A stretch of DNA of 57,755 nt from PSRI01 sp041484195 (lineage in GTDB: Bacteria; Bacteroidota; Bacteroidia; Chitinophagales; Chitinophagaceae), in the NCBI GenBank assembly GCA_041484195.1, contig JBGPHC010000027.1, forward strand, positions 1 through 57,755, written 5' to 3'. A program made the position numbers and the translations under genes. This document shows positions 18,509 through 26,600 of the stretch, piece by piece; position 1 is the first letter of the stretch, and each line of letters opens with the position of its first letter. Under the pieces are notes generated by a model, which worked only from the letters and a program-made list of their open reading frames with translations, was not told the DNA's origin and made no database searches.

Positions 18509-19273
18509 TCAGTATTTAAAAGACTCTTTCACCTTTGCCAGGAATTGCTCCTTTTTCCGGCGGCTCACTTCTATCTCCATGCCCGTACTCATAATTACCG
18601 TACCGCCTTCGCCGCGTATATATTCCTTTACATGCAGAAGATTGATTAGAAAAGATTTGTGAATGCGGAGGAATGAAGTGCCGGCCAGTAACTTGTCATA
18701 ATCAAACAGTGGCTTTGAAATCATGATGGTCTTATTATTGACGAGGCGGAAAATAGTATAGCTTCTCTGCGCTTCGCAATAAACGATTTCTTCCAGTCTT
18801 AAAATAGTGAACCCCTTCAAAGTTGGCAGACAAAGCCTCATTTCGCCGGGCGAACTGACCTTATTCATGTTATGAATCAATGCCTCAGTATTCCCGGAGG
18901 ATGTATCATTCTTCAATCTTTTCTTTACCCGCTGTATGGCTTCCACCAGCCGGTCTTCGTCCACAGGTTTCATCAGGTAATCAACGGCGCTAAACTGCAA
19001 TGCCTGCAGTATGTATTCATTATGCGCCGTAACAAAAATCACTTCAAATTTCTTTTCGCTAATCTCCTCCAACATGTCCAATCCGCTCTTGCCTGGCATT
19101 TGAATATCCAGAAAGACAAGGTCCGGGCGAAGGGTTTCCAGCTTTTGTTTGGCGGAAATGGCATCCGTACAGGCAGCCACTATTTCGACTTCCGGGCAAT
19201 TCAATTCAAGAAGTCTTTTTAATGTGCGTATACCATCTGGTTCGTCGTCAACAAGAATAGCTTTCATGATCAA
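18509..19273 (-). CDS. LytTR-family response regulator
   Basis: This 254-residue regulator has an N-terminal receiver with an acidic pair near the start (VDDEPDG), phospho-acceptor Asp56 (DLVFLDIQMPGKSG) and a conserved Lys (YLMKPVDEDRL). The C-terminal LytTR DNA-binding domain covers about 143-254 (EIVYCEAQRSYTIFRL, FLRIHKSFLINLLHVKEYIRG). Its start overlaps the stop of the upstream sensor gene by 4 nt (ATGA), so the two are translationally coupled cognate partners. LytTR regulators bind direct repeats. I did not identify target sites with confidence, so the regulon is unknown, although the neighbouring delta-60 and lipoprotein genes are candidates by proximity. Confidence 0.95.
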   Translation of the reverse strand: MIMKAILVDDEPDGIRTLKRLLELNCPEVEIVAACTDAISAKQKLETLRPDLVFLDIQMPGKSGLDMLEEISEKKFEVIFVTAHNEYILQALQFSAVDYLMKPVDEDRLVEAIQRVKKRLKNDTSSGNTEALIHNMNKVSSPGEMRLCLPTLKGFTILRLEEIVYCEAQRSYTIFRLVNNKTIMISKPLFDYDKLLAGTSFLRIHKSFLINLLHVKEYIRGEGGTVIMSTGMEIEVSRRKKEQFLAKVKESFKY

Positions 19274-22200
19274 GGTTTATTGATGATGTTAGTAAATCTC
19301 AAAACAGCACAGCAGCCTGTTTTGCCTTTATGAATATCTCGTAAATCGGTTATATCAAGAGTGCAACCCGTATTATATTTTTCGTTCATTATTTTTATCC
19401 GGTTCCGAAGATTACTGAGACCTACCGATTGGTGGAGTGGCCTTTGCAACTTTTTTAATTCCTCCGAACTCCTGATCCCAATGCCGTTGTCTTCAATTGT
19501 ACAGGACAAGATTTCACCGATCCTGGAAAAATGGATCAACAATTTTTTCCTTCCCTTTTTTGGCATTAACCCATGCCAGATGGCATTTTCCGCCAAGGGT
19601 TGTATCATCATCGTGGGTATGAGCGTTTCTTCTTTGTCCATATTTTCATCTGCGGTAATTCGGTATGTGAAGGAATCGTCAAACCGGAGTATTTCCATTG
19701 CCAGATAGTTTTCCAGGTGTTCCATATTTTCATTCAGAGTTGTAAACACATGTTTAGACTGGTTCAGCGTGGTACGAATCATGTTGGCAAATTTGCTTAA
19801 ATACCTGGATGCCTTCTGCTGCTCATTTTCGAGTATCATACCCTTGATGCTGTTAAGGGAATTGAAGATGAAATGTGGATTCATCTGAGTTTGCAGGGCC
19901 AATAACTGGGCTTCAGCCAATTGCTGGTTGATGAATGCAATCTCATTTTGTTTTATTACCAGGGAATGCTCATACTCAATTTGCTTGATCTTATTGCTGA
20001 CAAGGGTCGCGATAGTGGTTAATATCTTGATATCTCTTTCTCTGAAATGGTTTACCTCAGGATGTTCCGAATCAATGATCCCTATCAACTCACCGTTCTG
20101 AATGATCGGTACGCAGACCTCACTTAAACGCATGATGTCGTCCACCCTGTATCGTTTGTCTTTTCTGGTATCCGCAATTAATAGAGGAACCTTCGTGTGC
20201 ATTACATACCCAACTACACCCTGTCCAGGCATTACATCAAACAGATTGGCAGTGATTGCTTTGGGGTTTCCCTTGGGGCCATATGATGCTTTTTGGATCA
20301 TCCTGGTCTTGTCATCATTCCAGAGATAGATCATGCAGTCCTCATAATGCATCCTTCCAATCAGGTTCCTGGAGACATCCCACAGCACCTCATCAACGCT
20401 TTTTTTGTCTGCCAGCGAAGAGGAAAAATAATGTGTGATTTGTTCAAGTTCATATTGGTTCTTGTATTCCTCCGCTTTCAATTTCTCTAAATGTGTCTTG
20501 GCTCTTTCCTTTTTCCGGATCTGGCCAGTACGCCATTTGAGGATCAAATACACAAACATGAATAGAATGACGACTGATAATTCAATAAACCAGGTTTGTT
20601 TCCAAAAGGGAGGGGTTATCATGATTTCAAATTCTTTTGCCTGTTCCGGCCACCTGTTGCTGCTGGAATATAATTTTAGCTGGATGCGATGGCGGCCGGG
20701 TGAGAGATTAGAAATGCTGAATGTGTTATTGATTCCCAAAGGTTGCCATTGGGTATTTTCATCCTGAACGAGCCGATAAGCAAAGCGCTGGGTCCTGGTG
20801 GTTAGGAAATTAATGCTGCCAAGCGTAATCACTACGTCATTGTTCCGCCAGGAAGTCCTGAAACTTTCGCCGGGAAAGATATATTTTTTCTGATCACCCG
20901 TCATCAGGCTTTCAACATAGAGTTTTGGAGCACGGGTTTTTTGAAAAATGATACCCGGATCAAATTGCACCAGGGTGTTGATATACCCAATATATAGTTT
21001 GTTTCGGGCGCTGTCATAAGAAAACTTTGCACCAATAGATATTGGTTCATCAGGAAACCCATCTTCCTTTCCAAAGCTTGTAATTCGGGATGTCTGCAAA
21101 TCAAGGCATGCAACTCCTGAAAATGTGGCCATCCAGAGTTTATTTCTGAGGATGATCATGCTGGCAATATTATTCCCAGGTAAGCCATTGTCCGGGGTAA
21201 AAACACGAAATGTCTTCCTGTCAATATTGTAGCATACCAATCCATTGTTATTGCTATTGATCCAGAGATTATTTTGGTTGTCGGCTAAAAATGAATTGAC
21301 CTGCCTGTCCGGAATCTTAATGAAAGGAAAGGAATCTACCAGCCTGTCAAAGGAATTTGAATTGATATTATAGCGGAGCAAGCCATGACCGGCCATCCAC
21401 ATGTTGCCGGAACCGTCTTCCTGAATGCTTTGCGTCAATTCTATCCTGGCAAGGCTTCTATTTGAGCTCGGGACAATAGAGGTTTTGCCGGTTTGAACTT
21501 CGTATTTATAAATACTGTCGGCGGCAATCCATATATTTCCATTCTGGTCACTGCACAGGTCAGCGATCCAGCCGTTTGCCCGATCCCAATCCTGCAGACT
21601 TATTTCTTTTATCTCACCCGTCTCTGTGTTCACCCGGAAAAGAGGGCCGTTCGTTGCAACCAATAAACTATTTTTTCCGGCGGAAGCTATTGAATAAATA
21701 TGATCCGGTTGCCTCCTGCATTTTTCAAATCCGATTCTGCGGATGAATTGAAGCTCCTTATCAAATACCAAGATCCCTCCTTTGCCGCGTGTGGCTACGT
21801 ATAGTTTGTCACCAACAGCATCTATATCATCAATGACCAGATTTGGAAATAAATCCCGAATGGAAGCTGGTATGGCAACCTGTCGTATATAATTCCGATT
21901 ATGATCTTCATGGATCAATCCTTCATTAGTAGCTATCCACAGGTTTTGATCCCTGTCTTTAAGCAGGTGACGGCAGGAATAAGATGGAAAGTATTTTTTC
22001 GGATAAAATTGAATTTTCCCTGTTGCGGGTGTGAGCTTTATTTTATAAAATCCGGAAGTATTGCCCGTAATAAATAATATGGTATCACTGTATATCAGGA
22101 TCTCTGAACGATAGTTGAATTCATCTGCTGCCGACTGAAAAGGTAAACGGGTAGCATATATCTTATTTTCAGCGATATTGACATAAACGGCGCTGTCTTC

Positions 22201-22962
22201 AAAGCTTTTAACTATCAAAATGCGGCCCGGCTTATGTTGAAAGAACTGATAGTCTCTTTTCGGGTAATCCAGGAATTCGGCCAATAGCGGACAATCGGCA
22301 GGGTCCATTTTTTTTAACTGCTTCTTCGCTATATCATAATAATAGATTCCCGCAGATGAAATAATGGAGAGGTGAAGATCATCCAGGGTCAGAAGATATC
22401 TGCCATAAACAAAAGTAGTGTTCCCAACTTCTTCGTCGGAGTAATAATCAAACCTGAATACCAGATTATAATTTTTGTCAAACTCGTAAAATCCCGAACG
22501 CGTGAGGATGAAAATATTGCCCGAGGAATTGCTTTGCACCGACATTATCCAATTAAATTTATACTGGAATTGTTTGTTTTTAAATGGAATAAACAGGTTT
22601 CGGGTTTCACCTGTGTAGGTATCTATGATATGCAGACCATCACCATAGGCAGCCAGCCTGCGATTGTCGAGCCATACCAGCCCCACAATATTTTCCGAAG
22701 GCAACGAAAGGCTGTCAGCATTGCTGTGAAACTGCACAAAACTGCTTCCATTGAAACGGTTTAATCCGAAGGCAGTGGAGAGCCATATATAACCAGTAGA
22801 GTCCTGTGCGATGCCCGTAATAAGATTGTTCGAGAGGCCCTGCTCCTTGGTATAGCGGGTAAAATTGTTTTCATTGATATCCTGGGCGAACAAAGGCCCT
22901 GAGCCCACTATTGTGATAGTGATTGAGACCATTGCCATAAGAAGCAGACCGGGCTTATACAT
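19270..22962 (-). CDS. propeller-GAF-LytS-type sensor histidine kinase
   Basis: This is a 1230-residue membrane sensor. Its signal peptide (about 1-26, GSGPLFAQ) is followed by periplasmic two-component-propeller repeats (GYIWLSTAFGLNRFNG, NLWIATNEGLIHED, NIWIAADSIYKYE, NLWINSNNNGLVCYN) and a Y_Y_Y domain. One membrane helix (FIELSVVILFMFVYLIL) leads through a coiled coil into a cytoplasmic GAF domain (DVMPGQGVVGYVMHTKVPLLIADT). A LytS-type histidine kinase core follows, with MNPHFIFNSLNSIK (His1030) and a HATPase with IQPLAENAIWHGL and EDNGIGI. It phosphorylates the LytTR regulator encoded in ATGA overlap. The combination suggests a periplasmic input from the propeller and a second cytoplasmic input from the GAF; the ligands are unknown. 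Confidence 0.93.
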   Translation of the reverse strand: MYKPGLLLMAMVSITITIVGSGPLFAQDINENNFTRYTKEQGLSNNLITGIAQDSTGYIWLSTAFGLNRFNGSSFVQFHSNADSLSLPSENIVGLVWLDNRRLAAYGDGLHIIDTYTGETRNLFIPFKNKQFQYKFNWIMSVQSNSSGNIFILTRSGFYEFDKNYNLVFRFDYYSDEEVGNTTFVYGRYLLTLDDLHLSIISSAGIYYYDIAKKQLKKMDPADCPLLAEFLDYPKRDYQFFQHKPGRILIVKSFEDSAVYVNIAENKIYATRLPFQSAADEFNYRSEILIYSDTILFITGNTSGFYKIKLTPATGKIQFYPKKYFPSYSCRHLLKDRDQNLWIATNEGLIHEDHNRNYIRQVAIPASIRDLFPNLVIDDIDAVGDKLYVATRGKGGILVFDKELQFIRRIGFEKCRRQPDHIYSIASAGKNSLLVATNGPLFRVNTETGEIKEISLQDWDRANGWIADLCSDQNGNIWIAADSIYKYEVQTGKTSIVPSSNRSLARIELTQSIQEDGSGNMWMAGHGLLRYNINSNSFDRLVDSFPFIKIPDRQVNSFLADNQNNLWINSNNNGLVCYNIDRKTFRVFTPDNGLPGNNIASMIILRNKLWMATFSGVACLDLQTSRITSFGKEDGFPDEPISIGAKFSYDSARNKLYIGYINTLVQFDPGIIFQKTRAPKLYVESLMTGDQKKYIFPGESFRTSWRNNDVVITLGSINFLTTRTQRFAYRLVQDENTQWQPLGINNTFSISNLSPGRHRIQLKLYSSSNRWPEQAKEFEIMITPPFWKQTWFIELSVVILFMFVYLILKWRTGQIRKKERAKTHLEKLKAEEYKNQYELEQITHYFSSSLADKKSVDEVLWDVSRNLIGRMHYEDCMIYLWNDDKTRMIQKASYGPKGNPKAITANLFDVMPGQGVVGYVMHTKVPLLIADTRKDKRYRVDDIMRLSEVCVPIIQNGELIGIIDSEHPEVNHFRERDIKILTTIATLVSNKIKQIEYEHSLVIKQNEIAFINQQLAEAQLLALQTQMNPHFIFNSLNSIKGMILENEQQKASRYLSKFANMIRTTLNQSKHVFTTLNENMEHLENYLAMEILRFDDSFTYRITADENMDKEETLIPTMMIQPLAENAIWHGLMPKKGRKKLLIHFSRIGEILSCTIEDNGIGIRSSEELKKLQRPLHQSVGLSNLRNRIKIMNEKYNTGCTLDITDLRDIHKGKTGCCAVLRFTNIINKP

Positions 22963-23490
22963 CAGGGGGAACTTACCTTGTTATTTGCGATTTAAAGGTA
23001 ATCAATTGCGTATTCAAAGCACTGCAGGCAACTATGCTGAAAAACTGTGCATACCGTTAATAAATCCATATACACCATTCATAATATGATTCCTGCCGTT
23101 GGTAGCAACATTTCACAAAATATTTTTTGATGGCACGCTGCAAATCCTGGGAAAAGCGGGAATTTCCGCCATGAAAACGCAAGAATTCTGTTAAGGCGGT
23201 ATTTCCCCTGATTAGAATCCGAATTCATATCAGGTTTACAAACATTACAGAAGCAAGATGCATCTTAACCATCTGATGAGAATAAACTCCTTTCTATTTC
23301 GTGGAATAACTGCACTATGTTCCGAGAATTCCAAATGCCACAAATGACTGCCCAAAAAATCAAGATAACTTTTTTAAGATCAGTCGATTGGCCCCGATTG
23401 AAAAAAATAAGAGACCGGTGGGAGGAGTCGGTTTTGCCGGGAGGACATAGTATTTACCTTGCGTGCCATTCACTAAAAACAAAATTAACA
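22963..23490. other. divergent intergenic region
   Basis: This 528-bp spacer between the minus-strand sensor gene and the plus-strand SusC-remnant must contain the promoter of the sensor/LytTR pair. The reading frame of the remnant is open back to 23317, but those residues (basic, no homology I recognise) precede the signal peptide and are unlikely to be translated. I found no exact TAnnTTTG with a -33 partner on either strand and no RNA gene. Confidence 0.4.
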
Positions 23491-23946
23491 ATGACAAAAA
23501 TAATTTACCCGTTTAGGGTTACCAGCCTGATTGTTGTCATGTCATTGGCATTTCACCGTATCCTCTCCACAATCCGATACTATTATTCAATTAAATTCTT
23601 TTCCCTGCTGATTATGATATTGCCCTCCATGGCATTCGCGCAAAAAACAATTACGGGGAAAGTGTTTGACGCCGATAGTCACAGGCCTCTGCCATCTGTT
23701 TCGGTCATGCCAAAGGGGAACAAGTTTGGATTAGTGACCTCCGAAGACGGTAGTTTCATCATGTCAATTCCCGAAAATGTAAATACCATCGTTGTAAGCT
23801 ATGTAGGGCATGAGAGTAGTTCCATAAGAGTAGATGGACCCGGAAATGAGCATTTGGCAGGTTCGTTTTTGCAAGGGTTTCATTCAATCTTAATAATTAA
23901 TTCAAGTATATTTTTCACGAGGGTCCTGAATCTGCAGTTTTATTAA
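23491..23946 (+). pseudogene. truncated SusC-type N-terminal domain (orphan carboxypeptidase-regulatory-like domain)
   Basis: The frame starting at ATG 23491 encodes 151 residues with a hydrophobic signal (FFSLLIMILPSMAFAQ). One carboxypeptidase-regulatory-like domain follows (KTITGKVFDADSHRPLPSVSVMPKGN, SEDGSFIMSIPENVNTIVVSYVGHE). This is how SusC/RagA receptors begin, but instead of the TonB box and plug the frame runs into an unrelated hydrophobic tail and stops. A functional SusC has about 1000 residues, so more than 850 are missing. It could be a decayed SusC gene or a real small periplasmic protein. With no SusD downstream, a remnant is more likely. Confidence 0.6.
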
Positions 23947-24059
23947 ATGACTATAGAATTCATCGATAATATATCGACACAATGGCTTCAGCAACAGCAA
24001 ACGCAAATCATGGAAAACACCATTTTTCAGCTTAACACAATCACAAAACCAATAACGCC

Positions 24060-24773
24060 ATGGCTAAAACTCTGAAAATACTTTACATATCGGTTCTCGT
24101 TCTGCTTGTGACAGGAACTATTTCAGGATGTAAAAAGGAAAAGGTTGAAGTTAAAACTCCTACATGCAGAATCCAATCGGTGAATCATTTGGGAACTAGT
24201 GACCTGTACCAATTTACTTACAACGGTGCCGGCAAGGTTGTAAAGCTAACCTATGGAAACGCGGTGGTAACTTATGAGTATGGGGATCACCAGGCGGTTA
24301 CACGCACCAGGAGATCAGGAATGGCGGTCAGTAAAACCGTTGCTACCCTGAATGACGCGGGACTGGCGGTGAATGTTAGAACTGATGATGATTCAACAGG
24401 CACATCCTGGCTCAATCAATCTTATGCCTACGATGGCGATGAACTAATGCGATCAACTACCACGGCATCTTATTACAGCGTAGTTGCAATCAGTAGCTAC
24501 AGTTGGTCTAATCATAACATGGTTTCGATAGCCGCTGGTGCCACAACATCAAGCCTGGAATATTACACAAATGAGCCCGAGCAAATCGGCGATTATTTCG
24601 GCTTTGTTCGCCTTGTACAGGGATATGATATATTCAGAACGCACAACCTTTTAAAATCCAGTGACGGTATTGAATTCCTCTATGATTTTGGACCGGATCA
24701 TGAGATTTCCTCATTGGTGATTAAATCCGGTGGTGTTTCGGATACCCTGACTTATAAGTACGAATGCAATTAG
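24060..24773 (+). CDS. putative lipoprotein with YD/RHS-like beta-repeats
   Basis: This 237-residue protein has a lipoprotein signal (VTGTISGC, Cys24), followed by KKEKVEVKTPTCRI. The body has strands of the type 'Y.F.Y...GkvvklTYG...vtYeYgd' that resemble DUF4595 or RHS-like sugar-code repeats of Bacteroidota lipoproteins (YQFTYNGAGKVVKLTYG, LNQSYAYDGDELMRSTT). It is probably bound to the inner leaflet of the outer membrane or to the surface. No enzyme motif is present. It is monocistronic, 135 nt from the next gene. The function is unknown and the family assignment tentative. Confidence 0.75.
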   Translation: MAKTLKILYISVLVLLVTGTISGCKKEKVEVKTPTCRIQSVNHLGTSDLYQFTYNGAGKVVKLTYGNAVVTYEYGDHQAVTRTRRSGMAVSKTVATLNDAGLAVNVRTDDDSTGTSWLNQSYAYDGDELMRSTTTASYYSVVAISSYSWSNHNMVSIAAGATTSSLEYYTNEPEQIGDYFGFVRLVQGYDIFRTHNLLKSSDGIEFLYDFGPDHEISSLVIKSGGVSDTLTYKYECN

Positions 24774-24908
24774 CACCATTCAACATGCGGAATGTGTTTG
24801 TGTCAAGCATTCAGATATGAATAGTTTCATGATAGCTAATCATTCATCCTGGTCTCGATCTTTCCGAATCTGTCATTGCTACATTCAAATGCACCTAAAT
24901 AACTAAAC

Positions 24909-25484
24909 ATGAAAAAGAAAATACTCCTGATCGATATGGACCATGTGATGGCGGATATTACACAGCAGTATATTAAATGGTATAAAAAAGCAACCGGAAC
25001 TGAAATTAAAAGATCTGATTTATTGGGAAAGAATGAAGATAAGGCTTTCCCTCAAGCCAATTTAATCACAGAATTCCTGCATACACCCGGATTTTTTCGC
25101 AGCGCGCCGATTATACCCGGAAGTCAGCAAGTGATTGAAGAGCTCAATGAATTGTTTGAGATAGATATTGTTTCTGCCGCAATGAAATTTCCCCAATCGT
25201 TTATAGAAAAATATGAGTGGCTTCAGGAACATTTTCCATTCATAGGCTTGCATCAAATTATTTTCTGCGGATCCAAAAAAAGGATTTCCGGAGACTTTAT
25301 GATTGATGATAATCTGAAAAACCTATGCCAGTTCAAAGGAGAAAGACTACTTTTTACAGCGGCTCACAACTTCAATATCCATAGGTCAGGATACATAAGA
25401 GTAAACAATTGGGCTGAAGTCAGGCAATGGTTAATGAAAAGAATTGCCATATCATTGGAGCAACAACCGGCACTTCAATTTTAA
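24909..25484 (+). CDS. 5'(3')-deoxyribonucleotidase-like HAD phosphatase
   Basis: This 191-residue cytoplasmic protein matches the NT5C-type family that removes phosphate from deoxynucleoside monophosphates. The N-terminal HAD motif I reads LLIDMDHVMADI, giving the DxD nucleophile/acid pair Asp9/Asp11. In most relatives the next residue is Gly (DMDGVLAD), whereas here it is His. The helical cap contains FFRSAPIIPGSQQVIEELNE, motif II region is DIVSAAMKFPQS, the motif III Lys lies in CGSKKRI, and motif IV is FMIDDNLKNL. The length is normal. It is monocistronic, with short unknown genes downstream. It may help with nucleotide salvage or pool control. The substrate is not provable from sequence. 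Confidence 0.85.
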   Translation: MKKKILLIDMDHVMADITQQYIKWYKKATGTEIKRSDLLGKNEDKAFPQANLITEFLHTPGFFRSAPIIPGSQQVIEELNELFEIDIVSAAMKFPQSFIEKYEWLQEHFPFIGLHQIIFCGSKKRISGDFMIDDNLKNLCQFKGERLLFTAAHNFNIHRSGYIRVNNWAEVRQWLMKRIAISLEQQPALQF

Positions 25485-26007
25485 GGCAAAAAACTTCCGG
25501 ATGCCAATATCATGGGCTGGTTATAATTTCATTTTATTGAAGCTTCCAAAAAAAAATGATTTTGAAGAAGAGATTGATGGCCATAGAGGTCTTGTTCCAC
25601 GGTTTTATCGTGCATCATTTCATGGCTCAGGCCTTGGAACTACAGTCATTGCTTATGAAACCATGGATATTATTTCCAGCCCCATTATGTCTTTTCGCCA
25701 ATAAGAAATTCAAGACCCCCAATCATGAGCCGGGACCAGCCGAACGGTGAATCATGATTTTAAAACAGTTTCTTTTGATTTATTTGCACCCTGACAATGC
25801 ACTAAAACTATTCCCGGTCATTGGTAAATTCCTGAATGGCGGGTAATTGTCAGGTTAAACAGGAATCAAAACCCTGATTCCATGATTGTTGTCACAAGAT
25901 AAGTTCTCCTGGAACTTCCTGGCCCTGACCAAATAACCCTTCTAACAGACCAGTTTTTGGAGAGTGCAATTCCCATTTAATTTTCTCAAGAATTAATCTG
26001 CAATTGA
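25485..26007. other. intergenic stretch without a supported gene
   Basis: This 523-bp region is AT-rich. Two open frames (to 25704 and to 25750) overlap each other, have no recognisable family and no hydrophobic or motif pattern, so I do not call them. I found no tRNA, hairpin-plus-T-run terminator or exact -7 promoter match. Confidence 0.4.
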
Positions 26008-26148
26008 ATGAAACTTTTGATAGTTTTTTTAAAACGGCTTTCCAAAAAGAGATCCAAACCATCACCTTTTACCGAAGCTATAAGGGAAGGCATAAAAGAC
26101 GCTTTCAGGGAAATGGGATATCGATTTGACGACAAGGTTCAGGGGTAG
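26008..26148 (+). CDS. small unknown basic protein (46 aa)
   Basis: This short frame begins at ATG 26008 immediately after an in-frame TGA and ends with TAG at 26148. It encodes 46 residues: a hydrophobic start (MKLLIVFLKRL), a lysine/arginine patch (SKKRSKP) and an amphipathic helix with charged spacing (FTEAIREGIKDAFREMGYRF). The codon pattern looks protein-like and it lies 55 nt upstream of another short gene, so the two could be co-transcribed. I do not recognise a family, and it could be a chance frame. Confidence 0.4.
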   Translation: MKLLIVFLKRLSKKRSKPSPFTEAIREGIKDAFREMGYRFDDKVQG

Positions 26149-26203
26149 GATTCCATTGCCCTCGGTCACACTGCCTGATGATTAATTTTTACAAATTTTT
26201 AAA

Positions 26204-26548
26204 ATGAAAAGAATTATGAATATGGACCCAGTGCCATATGCAGATCCTATTGCGCAGGTTACAGATTCTTTGGTTCAGAATTTTGCAAAACCATTATACG
26301 ATTCCTGCAGTGAAAAAAACTATTATGCTTATGTAAGGTGTCTCTCGCAGATTGTTGATTGGTCATATGAATTCTATGTTCATTATTCCCATAAAATGAA
26401 AGATTGGGAAGAATTTGAGCGGAGCAAGGAAAATATCTTCAATGCGGTGAGCCCCGATGATTTTTTAAAAGCCTGGGGACTGTATAAAATTCAGCAATTT
26501 TATACGGGCTCAACTTCACCAGTCCAGGCTCTTGAACACAAGAGTTAA
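26204..26548 (+). CDS. hypothetical cytoplasmic protein (114 aa)
   Basis: This 114-residue protein lacks a signal peptide or membrane helix and is predicted helical and aromatic-rich (SEKNYYAYVRCLSQIVDW, YEFYVHYSHKMKDWEEFE, FLKAWGLYKIQQFY). An alternative start is the Met at codon 5 or 7. It lies after the 46-residue frame and converges on the glucan phosphorylase gene with a gap of 52 nt. I do not recognise the family. The all-helical, small, soluble character is compatible with a stress or granule-associated protein, but nothing specific supports that. Confidence 0.6.
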   Translation: MKRIMNMDPVPYADPIAQVTDSLVQNFAKPLYDSCSEKNYYAYVRCLSQIVDWSYEFYVHYSHKMKDWEEFERSKENIFNAVSPDDFLKAWGLYKIQQFYTGSTSPVQALEHKS

Positions 26549-26600
26549 GGAGAATGTAGGCTGGTAGAGCCACGAAAGCCACTCGAATTTGATCAAAGGA

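Noticed and set aside
23947..24075. 42-residue frame starting right at the stop of the SusC remnant
   Set aside because: Gln-rich without known family, overlaps the start of the lipoprotein gene.
25444..25750. Two overlapping open frames after the nucleotidase
   Set aside because: Neither has motifs or plausible composition, and they exclude each other.
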